64,000 nucleotides of DNA. Origin: Symsagittifera roscoffensis (taxonomy: Eukaryota > Xenacoelomorpha > Acoela > Convolutidae). Both the position numbers and the translations under genes were made by a program. This document shows, one piece after another, positions 11,401-22,476 of the stretch. The notes beneath the pieces were generated by a model. It was given only the letters and a program-made list of their open reading frames with translations. It made no database searches and was not told the DNA's origin. Every line of letters starts with the position of its first letter. Position 1 is the first letter of the stretch. The DNA lies in contig NC_087063.1 in NCBI RefSeq assembly GCF_963678635.1, positions 10,448,386 through 10,512,385 on the forward strand, in the 5' to 3' direction.

Positions 11401-13579
11401 ATTTTTTACAGTGGATTTTTTCCAATGCTAAATTGTTCTATGATGGAGCTACAACCCATTGGATGCGACAATTGTTCGGTTGCGAAAACTTGCATCATTT
11501 GTACAAAACAACGATAGTACCAGGTGATCTTTCAGACTGGGCAACTTTTAATATATATATTTTTTCTTGTTGGAATGATTCTGATACGTTTTGCCTGCTT
11601 GCAAGTCAGAAATAACACTTGTCATTGAAAATTAAAACGTAAATATTTTTAATATTGATCTTAACTAATAACTTAGAATTGGTTATTTGAAAGCCAACAC
11701 TAGGAAGAAATGGGAATCAATTTTTTGAGAGTCAACGAACGAACGAAATGAAACTAAAGAATAAGGTCGTTATGATACTTTTTCTCTGCTTAAAAATCTT
11801 ATACATTCCTTATGCTCAAATTTGTCTCTTTGCTGTTTGAGTTTTGATTTTCTATTGAGCTCATTTAGAACTCATTTGCTATAAGAAAGGGAAGTGATTT
11901 TCTTCAATTCAAAAGCAAAATTATGAAAATTGTGTAAAAACACATGACTAGCTTTCACTTTCGAATGCTGTCTTTGATTTTTTTGTCTTTTCAGCCAAAC
12001 TTCAAAGTAACCTAGCGAACATTTTTTCAAATTGGGTTGGTTCTGTTTCAAAAATTCAACCAAAAATTTTTTTTCAAACTCAAATAGTTTGAAGTTTACA
12101 AGTTTTTCATGAGAAAGTCTCGAAAAAAAACCGTTTTGTTTTCTTGGTGTTCCATGTGTTTGTTGGCTATGGTTTTTAATGTGTTTGTTTTGAGTGTTTG
12201 TTATGTTTGTTGATTATAGTTTTTCAAGTCTTCGTTGGCTTTGTATGGTTTTTTAATGAATTAGGTTTGCCAAAGAAATTGCCCACAGTGAGAAAAGAGG
12301 GTTTGAAGATTACTGAACGTAGTGAGTTCTCTTATATAGGTCTTGGTATTTTTTTTTGTGTTTTTTTTTCAAGAAAATGTCTGAAAGTTTGTTCACGCTC
12401 AATTTTAATTTTTCACGGTTTGACTTGAGATTTCTTTTTAAGTTCACTGCATTTCTATTGTTAAAAGGAGGGCAAACTCCACTATCGAACAGCAAAAGTG
12501 TAAGGGTCACAAAAACGTGATCGACTTCTAATTTCGAAAATCGAAATTAATTATACGATTTTCCAGCGAACTTAAAATTTTACCTATTGATCCAGTTTTC
12601 TCAAATTGGGTTATTTTTAGCAAAAAAGTGTGAAACATAAATTTTTCTACGAATTCGAAGAGTTTTAAGGCCATCTATTGTTTTCTTCGAAAATCGAAAG
12701 TAAAAGGTTTTCGAAAAAAAAACAAATCAGGTTTTTTTTTGGTTTCCCTGCGTTCATTACTCTTCTCCAACTGTCAGTTAGCTACGTCATCAGGAAAACA
12801 ATTTTACTTAATCATCTAGTTTTTTAACTTGTTTCGTATTATAGAAGTTTAAAGTATATGATTTTACTTTCGTATTATAGAAGTAAGGATATGAAGTTAA
12901 TTTCTATATTCAGAAGGCGTGTAATTTTTTTTAAAAAAAGGTTTCATACTGTTGACACTCAAGTTTGTTTCGTGGAGTTTTGATTTCAAAATTGATTACC
13001 GTTTTGACGTCAAACTTGGTGAAATTTTATGGCTTCACCTTTTTTTCGAAGCGGTGAAGTATTTGACTTTTTTAGATTAGAAATGAAATGAAATGAAGTG
13101 TATTTTTGTAATGGTTATGTGTTGCACTATAAAATTTTATTATGGAATTAATTAAATTGAACAAAATGTGTCTAAAAAGAGGATTTTTTCAACAACGGAA
13201 GGTTAGTTTTTCATCATCTTTTTCTGTTTCGACAAACTTTTGGGCGGAATGTTCCTAAAATATTTCTATAACGCGTTTGAGCTTAGACGGTACGTTTTTT
13301 TTTCATGCCTTCGCCAGTAGTTCAGATTTTTTATAAAAGGTCCTTTTATTGTTCCAGGAGAGCTCGCAAAGTCAGTGGGCGACCAAAAAATTGATGAATT
13401 CTGAGTTTTTTTTTTCAAAGCTACTCTTCTTTCATCCTCGCGAAGTTTCTAGATATGTACACAAGTTCATTCGAGATAAAGACTTGTTACTTACTTGACA
13501 AAATACTGGCTGTTTTGGGCTCTTGCTTAAATTAAAGCAATTATAACAAGAAAATTATAAGCACTTAAAATTCAAACTT
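11401..13579. other. Non-coding, repeat-bearing intergenic or intronic DNA
   Basis: No supported gene. About 12,415-12,620 is a copy of a dispersed family also found near 32.2, 33.8 and 43.6 kb, sharing the words GGTTTGACTT, GGCAAACTCCACTAT and TGATCGACTTCTA. About 11,870-12,070 looks like a more diverged relative. The rest shows only A/T-rich, T-run-rich sequence. Confidence 0.5.
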
Positions 13580-15015
13580 CAAAGTTGGATCTTTGGATTC
13601 GACCTTTTTAACTAGTCCTTTTACTTCAAAGGGGGATTACAACCAAGGTTAAACAAAAAATGCAAGCTTAACCGATGATTTATTTGTTCATAGATTGGAA
13701 AGTATTTCGCTATTTCCATTTAGGGAGGGGAAATAGTCAACAAGATTTAATTCAATGTTAGATATTGTTTCGTTAATAATCTCTGAATATACAAATGACC
13801 AAGATTATAAATGAAAAATCGCACAAATATATCAAGAAGGCCATTTATACATTTAATTCAAATTAAGGTTAGATTTAGATAAAATCAAAAAATTACATCA
13901 AGAGAGCCATAAGTAGAGTTAATTAAAGTATTGAATGGATCTTTGAGTTCGACTTTTTTAAACTATTCCCCTTACTGCAAAGGGGGATTAGTTACAAAAT
14001 CATAGAAAAACGTGCACGCTTAACCGATGGATCAATCGCTCATAGAGGTGCAAAGTTTTTCCTTTTTACTATACATGGAGGGGAATAGTCAACATTATCT
14101 AGTTCAACACTTCATTTTGGCTCGTAAATACTCTTGGAATATACAAATTAGCAAACATAAAAATGCAAATTCCAACAATTATTTCTTGAAAGCCATAAGT
14201 CTATTTAATTCAAATTTTAAACACGGATCTTTTGATTCAAATTTTTAAGTATTCCCCTTACTGCAAAAGCGGGAATACTTATAAAGTTATTAAAAATGTG
14301 CATGCTTAGCCAATGAAATTTTCGTTCATAGTGGTAGAAAATTTTCCCTTATAACTCAGAGTCAACTAAATCTAATTCAATATTAGAATGTTTGGTCGTA
14401 AATAGTTTTCGGGTATACAAATTAGCGAGATTATAAAAGTAAAATCAAACTAATCCTCTTGTATATCAAGGCAAAAACCTGATTGTTCCGGCTGCCCCTA
14501 AATTAATATCGAATAGTTTTTGGTAGAGAATTTTTTGAAAAGCTATATATTTTGGACAATATCAAACAACATTGTGTGAAATTTGAGTCGTACGAAATTA
14601 ATACAACCAAATTAAATTTTTCAAAGAGCGCATAAACTAGTCCAGAGCATGGCCAATTTGGCAACTTTCAAACTCCCAGAACCTAACTAAAATTGACCGG
14701 AGATAAAATATCTTTCAAGACTTGAACTGAGGGAGTCAATATGGTCAATGTGTTCTTTAAAGTTAAATTTTAAAGTTGTTTTTAAAGGACATTTAATTTA
14801 AATATTAGATCTTTGAATTCGAATTTTGTTTAACTATTCTTTTTAATGCAAAGAAAGGCTTATTTACTAGGTTAAAGAACTACTTGTTCGCTTACACGAT
14901 GAGTAATCGTTCATAGAAGTGGAAAATTTTTACCTATTACTTTATAGGGAGGGGAAAAATCAACAAGATCTAATTCAATGTTAGATTTTGGTGCGGTAAT
15001 ACTCTTTGAATTTAC
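13580..15015 (+). repeat. Four diverged tandem copies of a ~280-bp repeat
   Basis: Units start near 13,585, 13,937, 14,222 and 14,805. Each has the same order of landmarks: GGATCTTTG then ATTCGA; a CCCCTTACTGCAAAGGGGGA-like palindrome; GCTTAACCGATG; CATAGA; AGGGAGGGGAAATAGTCAA; CTAATTCAATGTTAGAT; and ATACAAATTAGC. The third and fourth units are separated by unrelated sequence that includes a copy end of another repeat (TGTTCCGGCTGCC near 14,485). Copies differ by many substitutions, so the array is old. No protein frame is maintained. Confidence 0.75.
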
Positions 15016-15123
15016 AAATTAGCCAGAAAAAAAAATGCAAATGTTGTACAATTTCAACTAATCTTTTTGAAATAGATTCGATCGCGCTTGAAGAATCTCA
15101 TCTATAATGGTCCTAAAAAATCT

Positions 15124-17564
15124 TCAACCAAAAGAAAAGCGAAAAACGGTTTCTTCGTTCAAATATTTATCTCTTTTTTTAACTGCTTCGTCCTTCTCCG
15201 TTTGAAATATGTTGATCAGAATATCATAGCTCTGTGGGTTGGAGGAATCAAAACTTAATCCATTGCTGGCAAAATCTACTGCGTGCAGATGAAAATAGTA
15301 ATTGTTGAGAGCAGTTGAATTCTCTTTACAGTAAATTGCGGCTTCCATGATTTTGTCGTTTATTTGTTTCCCCTTCTCTGCCAAAACAGATTTTGACTCG
15401 TTGTTTGAATTTTCTCGACATTCATCAAACAGATGAACTATTTCCTCTCTCCTTTCTTGGATTACTGAATCCACAGTGCTTAATTTCTCCTTCAATTGAT
15501 CAGATGTCTAAAAAGAGAAGAAAGTGGTCACTGGATCTTGATGCTTCCAATGCAAAAAGTGTCGAAAAAATGACGTTGGCTGGAAGAAAATTTGCGGCAA
15601 GGGCACACAAAATTGAATGATCATAATTTTTCGAAATTGCATCAAAGTAGCCAAAACTCACCCCGAAATGATCAAACCATAGCCATTTTATTCCGACCAT
15701 TTGAAAAATGGGGAGGAACTTTATATTCGGATGTTTTAGTTTCCACGCAAAATCAACTACCCCAAATAATCAGCGGAGAGAGTTGGGTGATATACCATTT
15801 TAAAGCCTTTTCAGCCGTGATTCGATCGACATTAATAAAAATTTCCAAAAAAAATTCCCAGTAGCGAGAAAAACCGGTTTGCTATTTTAAATCTTAATCG
15901 AGCAAATATAGCCAGCGAACAGGCATACAACAGCTTAATTATGCCTAATTCAAGCTCTAAAAATTTAGTTTTAAGCAAGTAAAACTAGTTTTTGGAGTTT
16001 CTTAGCTCCATTTTGGGAACCGTTTGAAAAAAAATGTTTTACTTTTTTGATTTTTTATTGTTTTTCTTGTAATTTTCTACAAAATTGTTTGTCCATATTG
16101 CCTATTTTACTATGGCTGTCTAATATGTCTAAATTATAGTTATATGTCAGATCCTTTATGACACGACGCAGAAAAAACTACACTAATTTGAAAAAAAAAA
16201 CGTTTTTTTGTAGTTTTTTTAAAGACTATGATCGGATCATTCTGTGCTACTTGCACAGTAACCAGCTATCCTGGTTTTAAATCTGTAAATGAATGAAAAT
16301 TTTGGCTCAATCAAATCCAAGAATATTAGACAACAAAATTTTGGTAGAACTTTTTTGAACTCACTTGATGGTTGAAACTAACAAAAACGAACCTGATGAA
16401 CGTTGCTGTAAAGTATAATCAGTTCGTTTTCTTGAATTGATTTGAATTGTTTCAAGCAATCGTCACCCACTCCAAAAATATTACTACATCCTTCTGGAAA
16501 TTTGTTATTAGAACAACTGTTTAAATCCACTGGCTTTTCAAAGTGGCGGCGTTTTTGCAGATTTTTTAGTTCTTCAATCGAATTTGTACACACATCGATG
16601 AGTGCTTTATAACCCATAAGGTTTGCCGTGTTAGAACTAACCGAAAGTTTTAAATAGGTCACACTGTGAATCAAAAGTTGGTAGTAAACCTGATATAGAT
16701 CTTTCCCAGTGACCCTTGCCGCCTCGTAATATATTTTGAAACAATTAAGGAGCATATTGGACGCCTCTCTCCTTAAAGCTTTCTCTTGCTCTCGGTCGCC
16801 ACGTTTTAGTTGTTGACTGTGCTCTCGGAAAAGTACACCGAGCGCTCTAGTGTAGAACTCCATCAGTTCGTATTGGTTAATTTTGTCAGCAGTACTTTCT
16901 ACTAGGGCTACCACGTCTTTCAGATCTCTCCAAGTGCACTGGAACTCATCAGCCTCCGTTGTTTTCTCTAAATAAATGGGTTTTCTAAAAGGGGTCTTGC
17001 AATCGGGATGTGTCAGCTGTTTGAGACATTGAAGGAAGTCACTTAGGTCAATCAAGTACTCTGTAAAGCAATTCAATTTTATGAACGAAGCGGTATGCTT
17101 TTCTACAAATGATGGACGAAGCATACTCTCAGCAAGGTAGTCCATGATATTCCCCATCACAACTATAAAAACAGAAACGTTCTTCTGACCGAGCCATTCT
17201 AACGTTTCCGTTGAATAGCCTTCTGCCAAGTTTGAAAATACAACGACTGTCTTGTCTGCATTGAATGAGTAGTGCTTCATTGAGCTCGAACTTAGTTCTT
17301 GTTCGGCCAATGATGTCTCCTTTAAGCAATCCATTTCCGGAATAACGCCAAAAAGCACTGCAATACTGTTTTTTTCGCAAAGCATCTCTAACAAAGGCTT
17401 GATATACATGGAGAGTTCACTTCTCAATACTTGAAAACTCCTGATGCGTCTTGCACGGAAACAAAGGCTTTCTATTTGTACAAAAGAGCGGTAAATGTTT
17501 CGGAATATTTGGAACAAAAGTTTACATATCTCTTTGCTGGGGTATTGAACCCCTTGCATGAAGG
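15124..17564 (-). CDS. vWA-like domain protein with helical C-terminus, two 3' exons
   Basis: Two minus-strand exons are supported. The 5' one spans 17,564-16,393: acceptor TTCCAG before 17,564 and donor CAG/GTTCGT after 16,393. The 3' one spans 15,507-15,124: acceptor TTTTTAG, then open to a stop. The junction is in phase 0 and the frame stays open. Counting from the Met at 17,559, residues 40-72 resemble the first helix and second strand of a von Willebrand A domain. Residues 104-137 resemble strands four and five (TVVVFSN and VSVFIVVMG), and residues 158-180 the closing helix. The MIDAS DxSxS strand is absent, and the acceptor before 17,564 implies an upstream exon I could not find. The rest is helical and charged. 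The final exon is Glu/Lys-rich and ends VFRFSFG. vWA domains mediate protein interaction. Codon use is A+T-rich, unlike the dynein exons. Exact role unknown. Confidence 0.6.
15640..16290 (+). repeat. Dispersed repeat copy (also at 19.85 and 27.8-28.3 kb)
   Basis: It shares ordered words with 27,780-28,335: ATACCATTTTAAAGC, AGTCGT(G)ATT, AAAAACCGGTTTG, a long T-rich middle, TATGGCTGTC, GACACGACGCAGAAAA, TTCTG and TATTTGCACAGTAACC. Its left part (TTTCCACGCAAAATCA) recurs near 19,865. The copy includes the intron of the vWA-like gene. Confidence 0.6.
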
Positions 17565-18003
17565 CTGGAATTTAAAAAAATGAATTATTCCTCTCCTTCA
17601 GCGCTAAAAAATGCTTTCACCATTCAAAAATTTATTAAAAACTAGTGCTTTGGAGAAAAATTTTGTTTTACTTAACAAGTGTAGTAAATTGAGCTAAAAG
17701 GAAACCTATGAGTATATGTGATCAGGAAGTCAGCAACTGCCTATGCTATGAAGTTTTCAAACAATACTCCCCCATCCCGTTTTGGTACAGCTGACTACCC
17801 CCTCTGATGTGCTCGACTCAATTTTTGACTGCGTTCGATTTTGCTAGGCGTTACAGGACATAGTTTCGGTTTTGTTGGAATTCAATCGACTGTTGACGAA
17901 GGGTAAAAAAAATGCGTCGTGGGGTGGAATCATTTTGCAATTTGATGTATGTTTATAAATGGAGAAAACCGTAAACTCAGATTGTTTTGCTGAATCAGAG
18001 CGA

Positions 18004-18784
18004 AAACCTGAGTGTTCCGACTGCTTTTTAAGGTATATATACAGTAGTGTTCATTTTGAGAAAGTGAGTAGTGTCATTTTGAAAAAAATGAAAAAAAAGT
18101 TAGAAAAATTTGGAGTTTTTTTTTCGAATATCATCCCTGCACACATTATTTAAAGTGATACAGTTCGCTTATTGCGAACTAATGAATTGAAAAAATATCT
18201 TGCTCCAATTCAGTTTGGCACAACTTCTAAGACGAGTTAAATCTCCGCTTGCGCTGTAATAGCAAAAAAATCTCGCTTGTTGTTCCGACTTTCGATAGGA
18301 AACTAACAGAATATTTGTGCTCGGGGTGGGTTTTTTTCTTCAGACAAATTTCGACTTTTTAACTAGCCATTTTTGACGGAATTTTTAAATAACATTCGAA
18401 AGGTATTGTTGTCCTGAGGTTAAATTTGAAGCAGATATTTCACCTGTGATCATTTTTCGTAAAGTTATGAGGGTTTAAAGGTCGCCATTTTGACCAATTT
18501 GGGACAATTAACGCGCGCTATAATTCGAGCTAATAACGCGTAAGCGGAGATTTAATCCGTCTTAAAAATCGTTCCAAATTGGTTGAAAGAAGCTTAGTTG
18601 CCATAATTGGTTTGTTTGAAGGAACAAAATTTATCCCCTTTTGTACTTTAAATGGCGTGCGGAGGGATGATTTTCATTAAAAAATTTCAAATTAAAAAAA
18701 ATCATTTTTTTTATTCCATTAAATTCTTTAATGCTATAACTGCTCCATAAACCTTAAAAGGCAGTCGGAACATACAGGGCTTCA
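18004..18784. mobile_element. Foldback/MITE-like element with ~29-bp inverted termini
   Basis: The left end (GTTCCGACTGC then TTTTTAAGGT, 18,006-18,034) is matched in inverse by ACCTTAAAAGGCAGTCGGAAC at 18,751-18,772. A second inverted pair lies inside: TAAATCTCCGCTTGCGC near 18,238 against GCGTAAGCGGAGATTTA near 18,538. No transposase frame is present, so it would be non-autonomous. A related end occurs near 14,470 (CCTGATTGTTCCGGCTGCC). Confidence 0.55.
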
Positions 18785-19164
18785 CCCTGATACGAGCAGT
18801 CTTGTTAATTATTTCAAATTGATAATTTTTAAATACCAATTGCTTTACAAAAATACATTTTTGTTCCGACTTTCCTCACGATTTAGACCACAAATTTCCA
18901 TTATAGTTGAAATTTTTCTACTTTACATGGATGCGGGAAGCAAAATGTTTCAGTTTGACCATTTTTTTAAATCTATTTTCTGCCACAAAAAATTTTAAGT
19001 AAATTGAAAAGAGTTGTCAATATAAAAACAAGTCGCTTGGTAAATTGTTGTTCTGATAAGAAGCAAAAGGCAATAAAGCATCTCTTATTTCGAGATTTTT
19101 TTCTTTAACATCAATTTGTCGAAAAAAGAAATAAAAAAAGATTTTTGATCAGCCGGTCTAATAA

Positions 19165-19320
19165 TTTATGGAACCCGTCCGACTCATGATTCAATGCTTT
19201 TGGTCAAATGATTTGACCCCGTTTAAACCATGATTCGATCCTGTTTGCCCCATGATTCTACGCTGTTTGACCCACGATTTGGCTTTGACTTGACCGAAAC
19301 CTGCATTCGACCGGTTGGTA
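19165..19320 (+). repeat. Short imperfect tandem repeat, ~28-bp unit
   Basis: The phrase CATGATTC(G/T)A..C..TTTG(A/C)CC recurs about four times (near 19,193, 19,227 and 19,252, and in degenerate form at 19,275). No coding role seen. Confidence 0.5.
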
Positions 19321-20105
19321 GAAAATAACGGTAGGTGCTTGCAGGTATTCAGGGTATTCAGTAATTTTTCACAGATAACGATATTTAGTTAGTAAAAGGT
19401 GTTTCTAATGGACTAAGAAATTTTTTAAACATCTTCTATCGACCACGCGAGAAATGAAAGACAATGGAATATGGGAAAAAGTTTGTTGACTTTTTTCAAA
19501 AAGAACGACTGCTTTCGAAACATCAGAGTGGGTAGAAAACCGGACATTGTTCGAATCTTGAGTCGAGAACTTTATCCCGTGATATTGAAACTTGCGTTTA
19601 GTGTTAACGAAAGAAGTCCGTTTTCAACTACTCTGGTTCTGGGATTTTTTGTGTTCCGGTCACCAAGAAGCAGGTAACTAAAGTTTCAAGTGCAATGTTT
19701 TTGCTCGCATAATCAGATGCCAAGCAGAATTGTCACTGTTCTAATTGATACTGGAGTTACGATCATGAAAATAAATCATCTCGGATAAAAAGGTGTTAGA
19801 CTATTTGTTGTTCCAAACACAGTTTTAGAAGGAACGTTGTTTTCCCGTGTATTTTTTCAACTTTGTTTCCACGCAAAATCAGGTACAGCAAATAAAATGG
19901 CTTCATCCTATATTAGAGCCCCTTCGAGCGTGATTCGTTTGATGTTTATAAACTTCTGTGTCGAGAAAATTCTTAGTCCTGATTGTAACTTGTAGATTAA
20001 AAATCTATCAAATAGGCCGGAAACGCAAAATTGTCAGCTGTGAAAAACAAGATTATGGAGCTTCATTTTGAAGCGTCTTCCAGAACTAAATATGCAAACT
20101 CACTC
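19321..20105. other. Non-coding stretch with a fragment of a dispersed repeat
   Basis: No gene supported. Near 19,860-19,990 it carries the words TTTCCACGCAAAATCAGGTA and TTCTGTGTCGA, shared with the repeat copies at 15.7 kb and 27.9 kb. Confidence 0.4.
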
Positions 20106-20350
20106 CCACACCGGAGTTCCATGGATAATAATCGATTATATTGTAATTTTATAGTCAGTATCTATAGAATTACAAAAATAATCGATTATAATCCATCAAA
20201 ATTGATTATAATCCTAGTATTTTCATATCTATATAATCCAGAATAATCGATTGTAATTGATTATAATTCATTAAAAATGGATTATAATCATAATATTTTT
20301 TTAAATCGGTATAATCCATTATAATAGCTTATAATCGATTATAATGTAAT
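20106..20350. repeat. ATCGATTATAAT-rich repeat element
   Basis: Many copies of TAATCGATTATAAT and GGATTATAATC are packed in 240 bases. The left border CACACCGGAGTTCCATGGAT is homologous, in opposite orientation, to the border of the similar block at 61.55-61.79 kb, so both are copies of one family. Each core is a near-palindrome. Confidence 0.65.
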
Positions 20351-20488
20351 TTTTGAGAAATTATGAATTTTGCAATTTTTTTCAAAGTTGTCTGATTTCC
20401 TATTTCGTTCAGTTTCTACGTATAACTTTTCATAAATTTTTCTTTCCACATATGATTTTTTTAAAAGTTTTCTCTACTTTTTCTATGC

Positions 20489-20861
20489 TGGAACCTGATC
20501 CAAACTATATATTATTATTGGTTATAAATAAGGTATTTTATCCCTATAAAATATTAAAGACTAACCAATCACACTCCATCTAACTAACAACCCACTTATT
20601 TGTAAATGCTGAAATTACTTGTATTTTCAGCACCAGAGCATTTTGAATTTAACTTACAACCTAGTTGCTTTCTCCAAGAGACCGACTCGTAACAAATGGT
20701 ATACTCTAGATCTATTGAGACTAAGAGATATAAGTAAGATTAAGATCGGTATTAGACTAAGAAGTTGCACGAATCTATCAAGCCGAAAAAATAAAGCGTG
20801 ACGAGCAGACGGTGTACCTTATCTGAAATTACTCTATGAGTTAGAGATCCATCCCAACTCA
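20489..20861 (+). repeat. Left LTR of the TRIM
   Basis: Begins TGGAACCTGATCC and ends CCCAACTCA. It aligns along its whole length with 21,599-21,974. It contains a TTATAAATAAGG promoter-like word and TATAAAAT soon after. Confidence 0.85.
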
Positions 20862-21598
20862 TCTGGTGCGACCAGTGAGGCGACCAGCTTAATAGCCGGC
20901 CTAACCCACCGTGCTAGAACACACGCTTTGTGACACACTTCTTATTTTTGATAGGAGGTACTCAAGTGTGAGTAACTCTTTTAAAATAACTCTACTAAAA
21001 ATAAGAGCTTTTGCGATAAAAACTAATAAAAAATCATAACTAAAAAGAAGAACTAACTAAACATTTATTTATGTAAATTATATAATGTAGTAATATAGAC
21101 CATACACAATCACGAAGACGAGCATCAAACAGCTAAGACGACCTCATCACACTCAACCCACAGAATGGCTAAACACAACCGATATGCTTCTCACAACCAC
21201 AACTCAAAGGATTTGAAGTACTACTTGACTCCGAAGCAAAGGACTTCATTGAAACAGACCAATGACCATCTCGATGTTCAAGTATACGTACAGATCCGAG
21301 TTACAAGGCATTCCCTCTAAACTCGAGCTTCGCGCCATTCCCAAATCAGATCGAAACACAGTTCTCCACACCGATCAAGAAATGACGATCATAACAAACC
21401 ATTTGGAAATCAGATTGATTTTGTTGACGGTCTCAGTCATCGCTGAATGACAAAACAATCTTTACGATTCCAGCTTTCTGGAACTTCCGCCTCCAAGAAC
21501 GGAATAGAAATGATGCTCGCGAAATACAAACGATCATCATCCATCCTCCATTACAGAAAGAAGTCAAAAGAACAAAAACTCTGTAAACCCCGGATGGG

Positions 21599-21974
21599 TG
21601 GAAATTGATCCAAATTATATATTATTATTGGTTATAAATTAGATATTTTATCTCTATAAAAAATTAAAGACTAACCAATCACATTCCATCTAACTAACAA
21701 CCCACTTATTTGTAAGTGCTGAAATTGCTTGTAATTTCACCACCAGAGCATTTTGAATTTAACTTACAACCTTGTTGCTTTCTCCAAGAGACCGACTCGT
21801 AACAAATAGTATACTCTAGATCTATTGAGACTAAGAGATATAAGAGTAAGATTAAGATCGGTTTTAGACTAAAAAGTTGCACGAATCTATCCGGCCGAAA
21901 ATAAGATAGCGTGACGAGCAGACGGTGTACCTTATCTGAAATTACTCTATGAGTTAGAGATCCATCCCAACTCA
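21599..21974 (+). repeat. Right LTR of the TRIM
   Basis: Begins TGGAAATTGATCC and ends CCCAACTCA. Small differences from the left copy include GTAAG repeated near 21,843 and scattered substitutions. Confidence 0.85.
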
Positions 21975-21978
21975 ATGC

Positions 21979-22476
21979 TTTGTAAACTCCATCACCTCTT
22001 TTAATAACCTCCTTCCCCAATTTACATCCCCCCACTCCCCACACATAGTTTACCCCTCTTCAGTCCCCTTCCCACTCCTTATCTTAGTTTAAACACCCTC
22101 CGCTCCCGTTCAATGGGAAACAAAGTGGGAGGGGGGACTGTAACTTGGGGGATGAAGCCAGGAATTCTGAAAGAAAAATCCATCAGGTCATTTATTTTTT
22201 CACTGTCGACTGGATATCAGGTTTCCGCTTTTTTCTTTCTAATGATAAATAATGGGGTGAAAAAAGTAGTCACCATTACCTCATGCGTGTCACCATTCAT
22301 AATCACCGTCATTTTGTAAACTCTTCAGTTTTGGTTAAAAATGAGGATTTTCGAAGCAGTAAAAAGTAAAAAATTAAACATTTAAAACCTGTAATTTTGA
22401 TTATCAGAGCTTTATAAAAAGAACAGGAGTACTTCTTTTATGTTGTAAGAGTATGAAAAAAAACGCATAGAAAGCC
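21979..22476. other. Spacer between the TRIM and the NERD-helicase gene
   Basis: No gene. A hairpin with AGTCCCCTTCCCACT near 22,060 pairs with AGTGGGAGGGGGGACT near 22,124. The remainder is the 3' flank of the minus-strand gene; two AATAAA-like words are absent in clear form. Confidence 0.35.

Larger units (their letters stand above)
20485..21978 (+). mobile_element. Small non-autonomous LTR element (TRIM) with 4-bp target duplication
   Basis: Two direct terminal repeats of 373 and 376 bp flank about 740 bp of sequence without a sizeable ORF. Each begins TGGAA and ends CTCA, so TG...CA is respected. ATGC flanks both outer ends (20,485-20,488 and 21,975-21,978) as a target duplication. A primer-binding-like TGGTGCGACCAGTGAGG starts 2 bases after the left repeat. 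GGATGGG precedes the right repeat as a short polypurine tract. With no reverse transcriptase, the element depends on a partner. Divergence between repeats is modest, so insertion is fairly recent compared with its relative at 36-38.8 kb. Confidence 0.88.
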
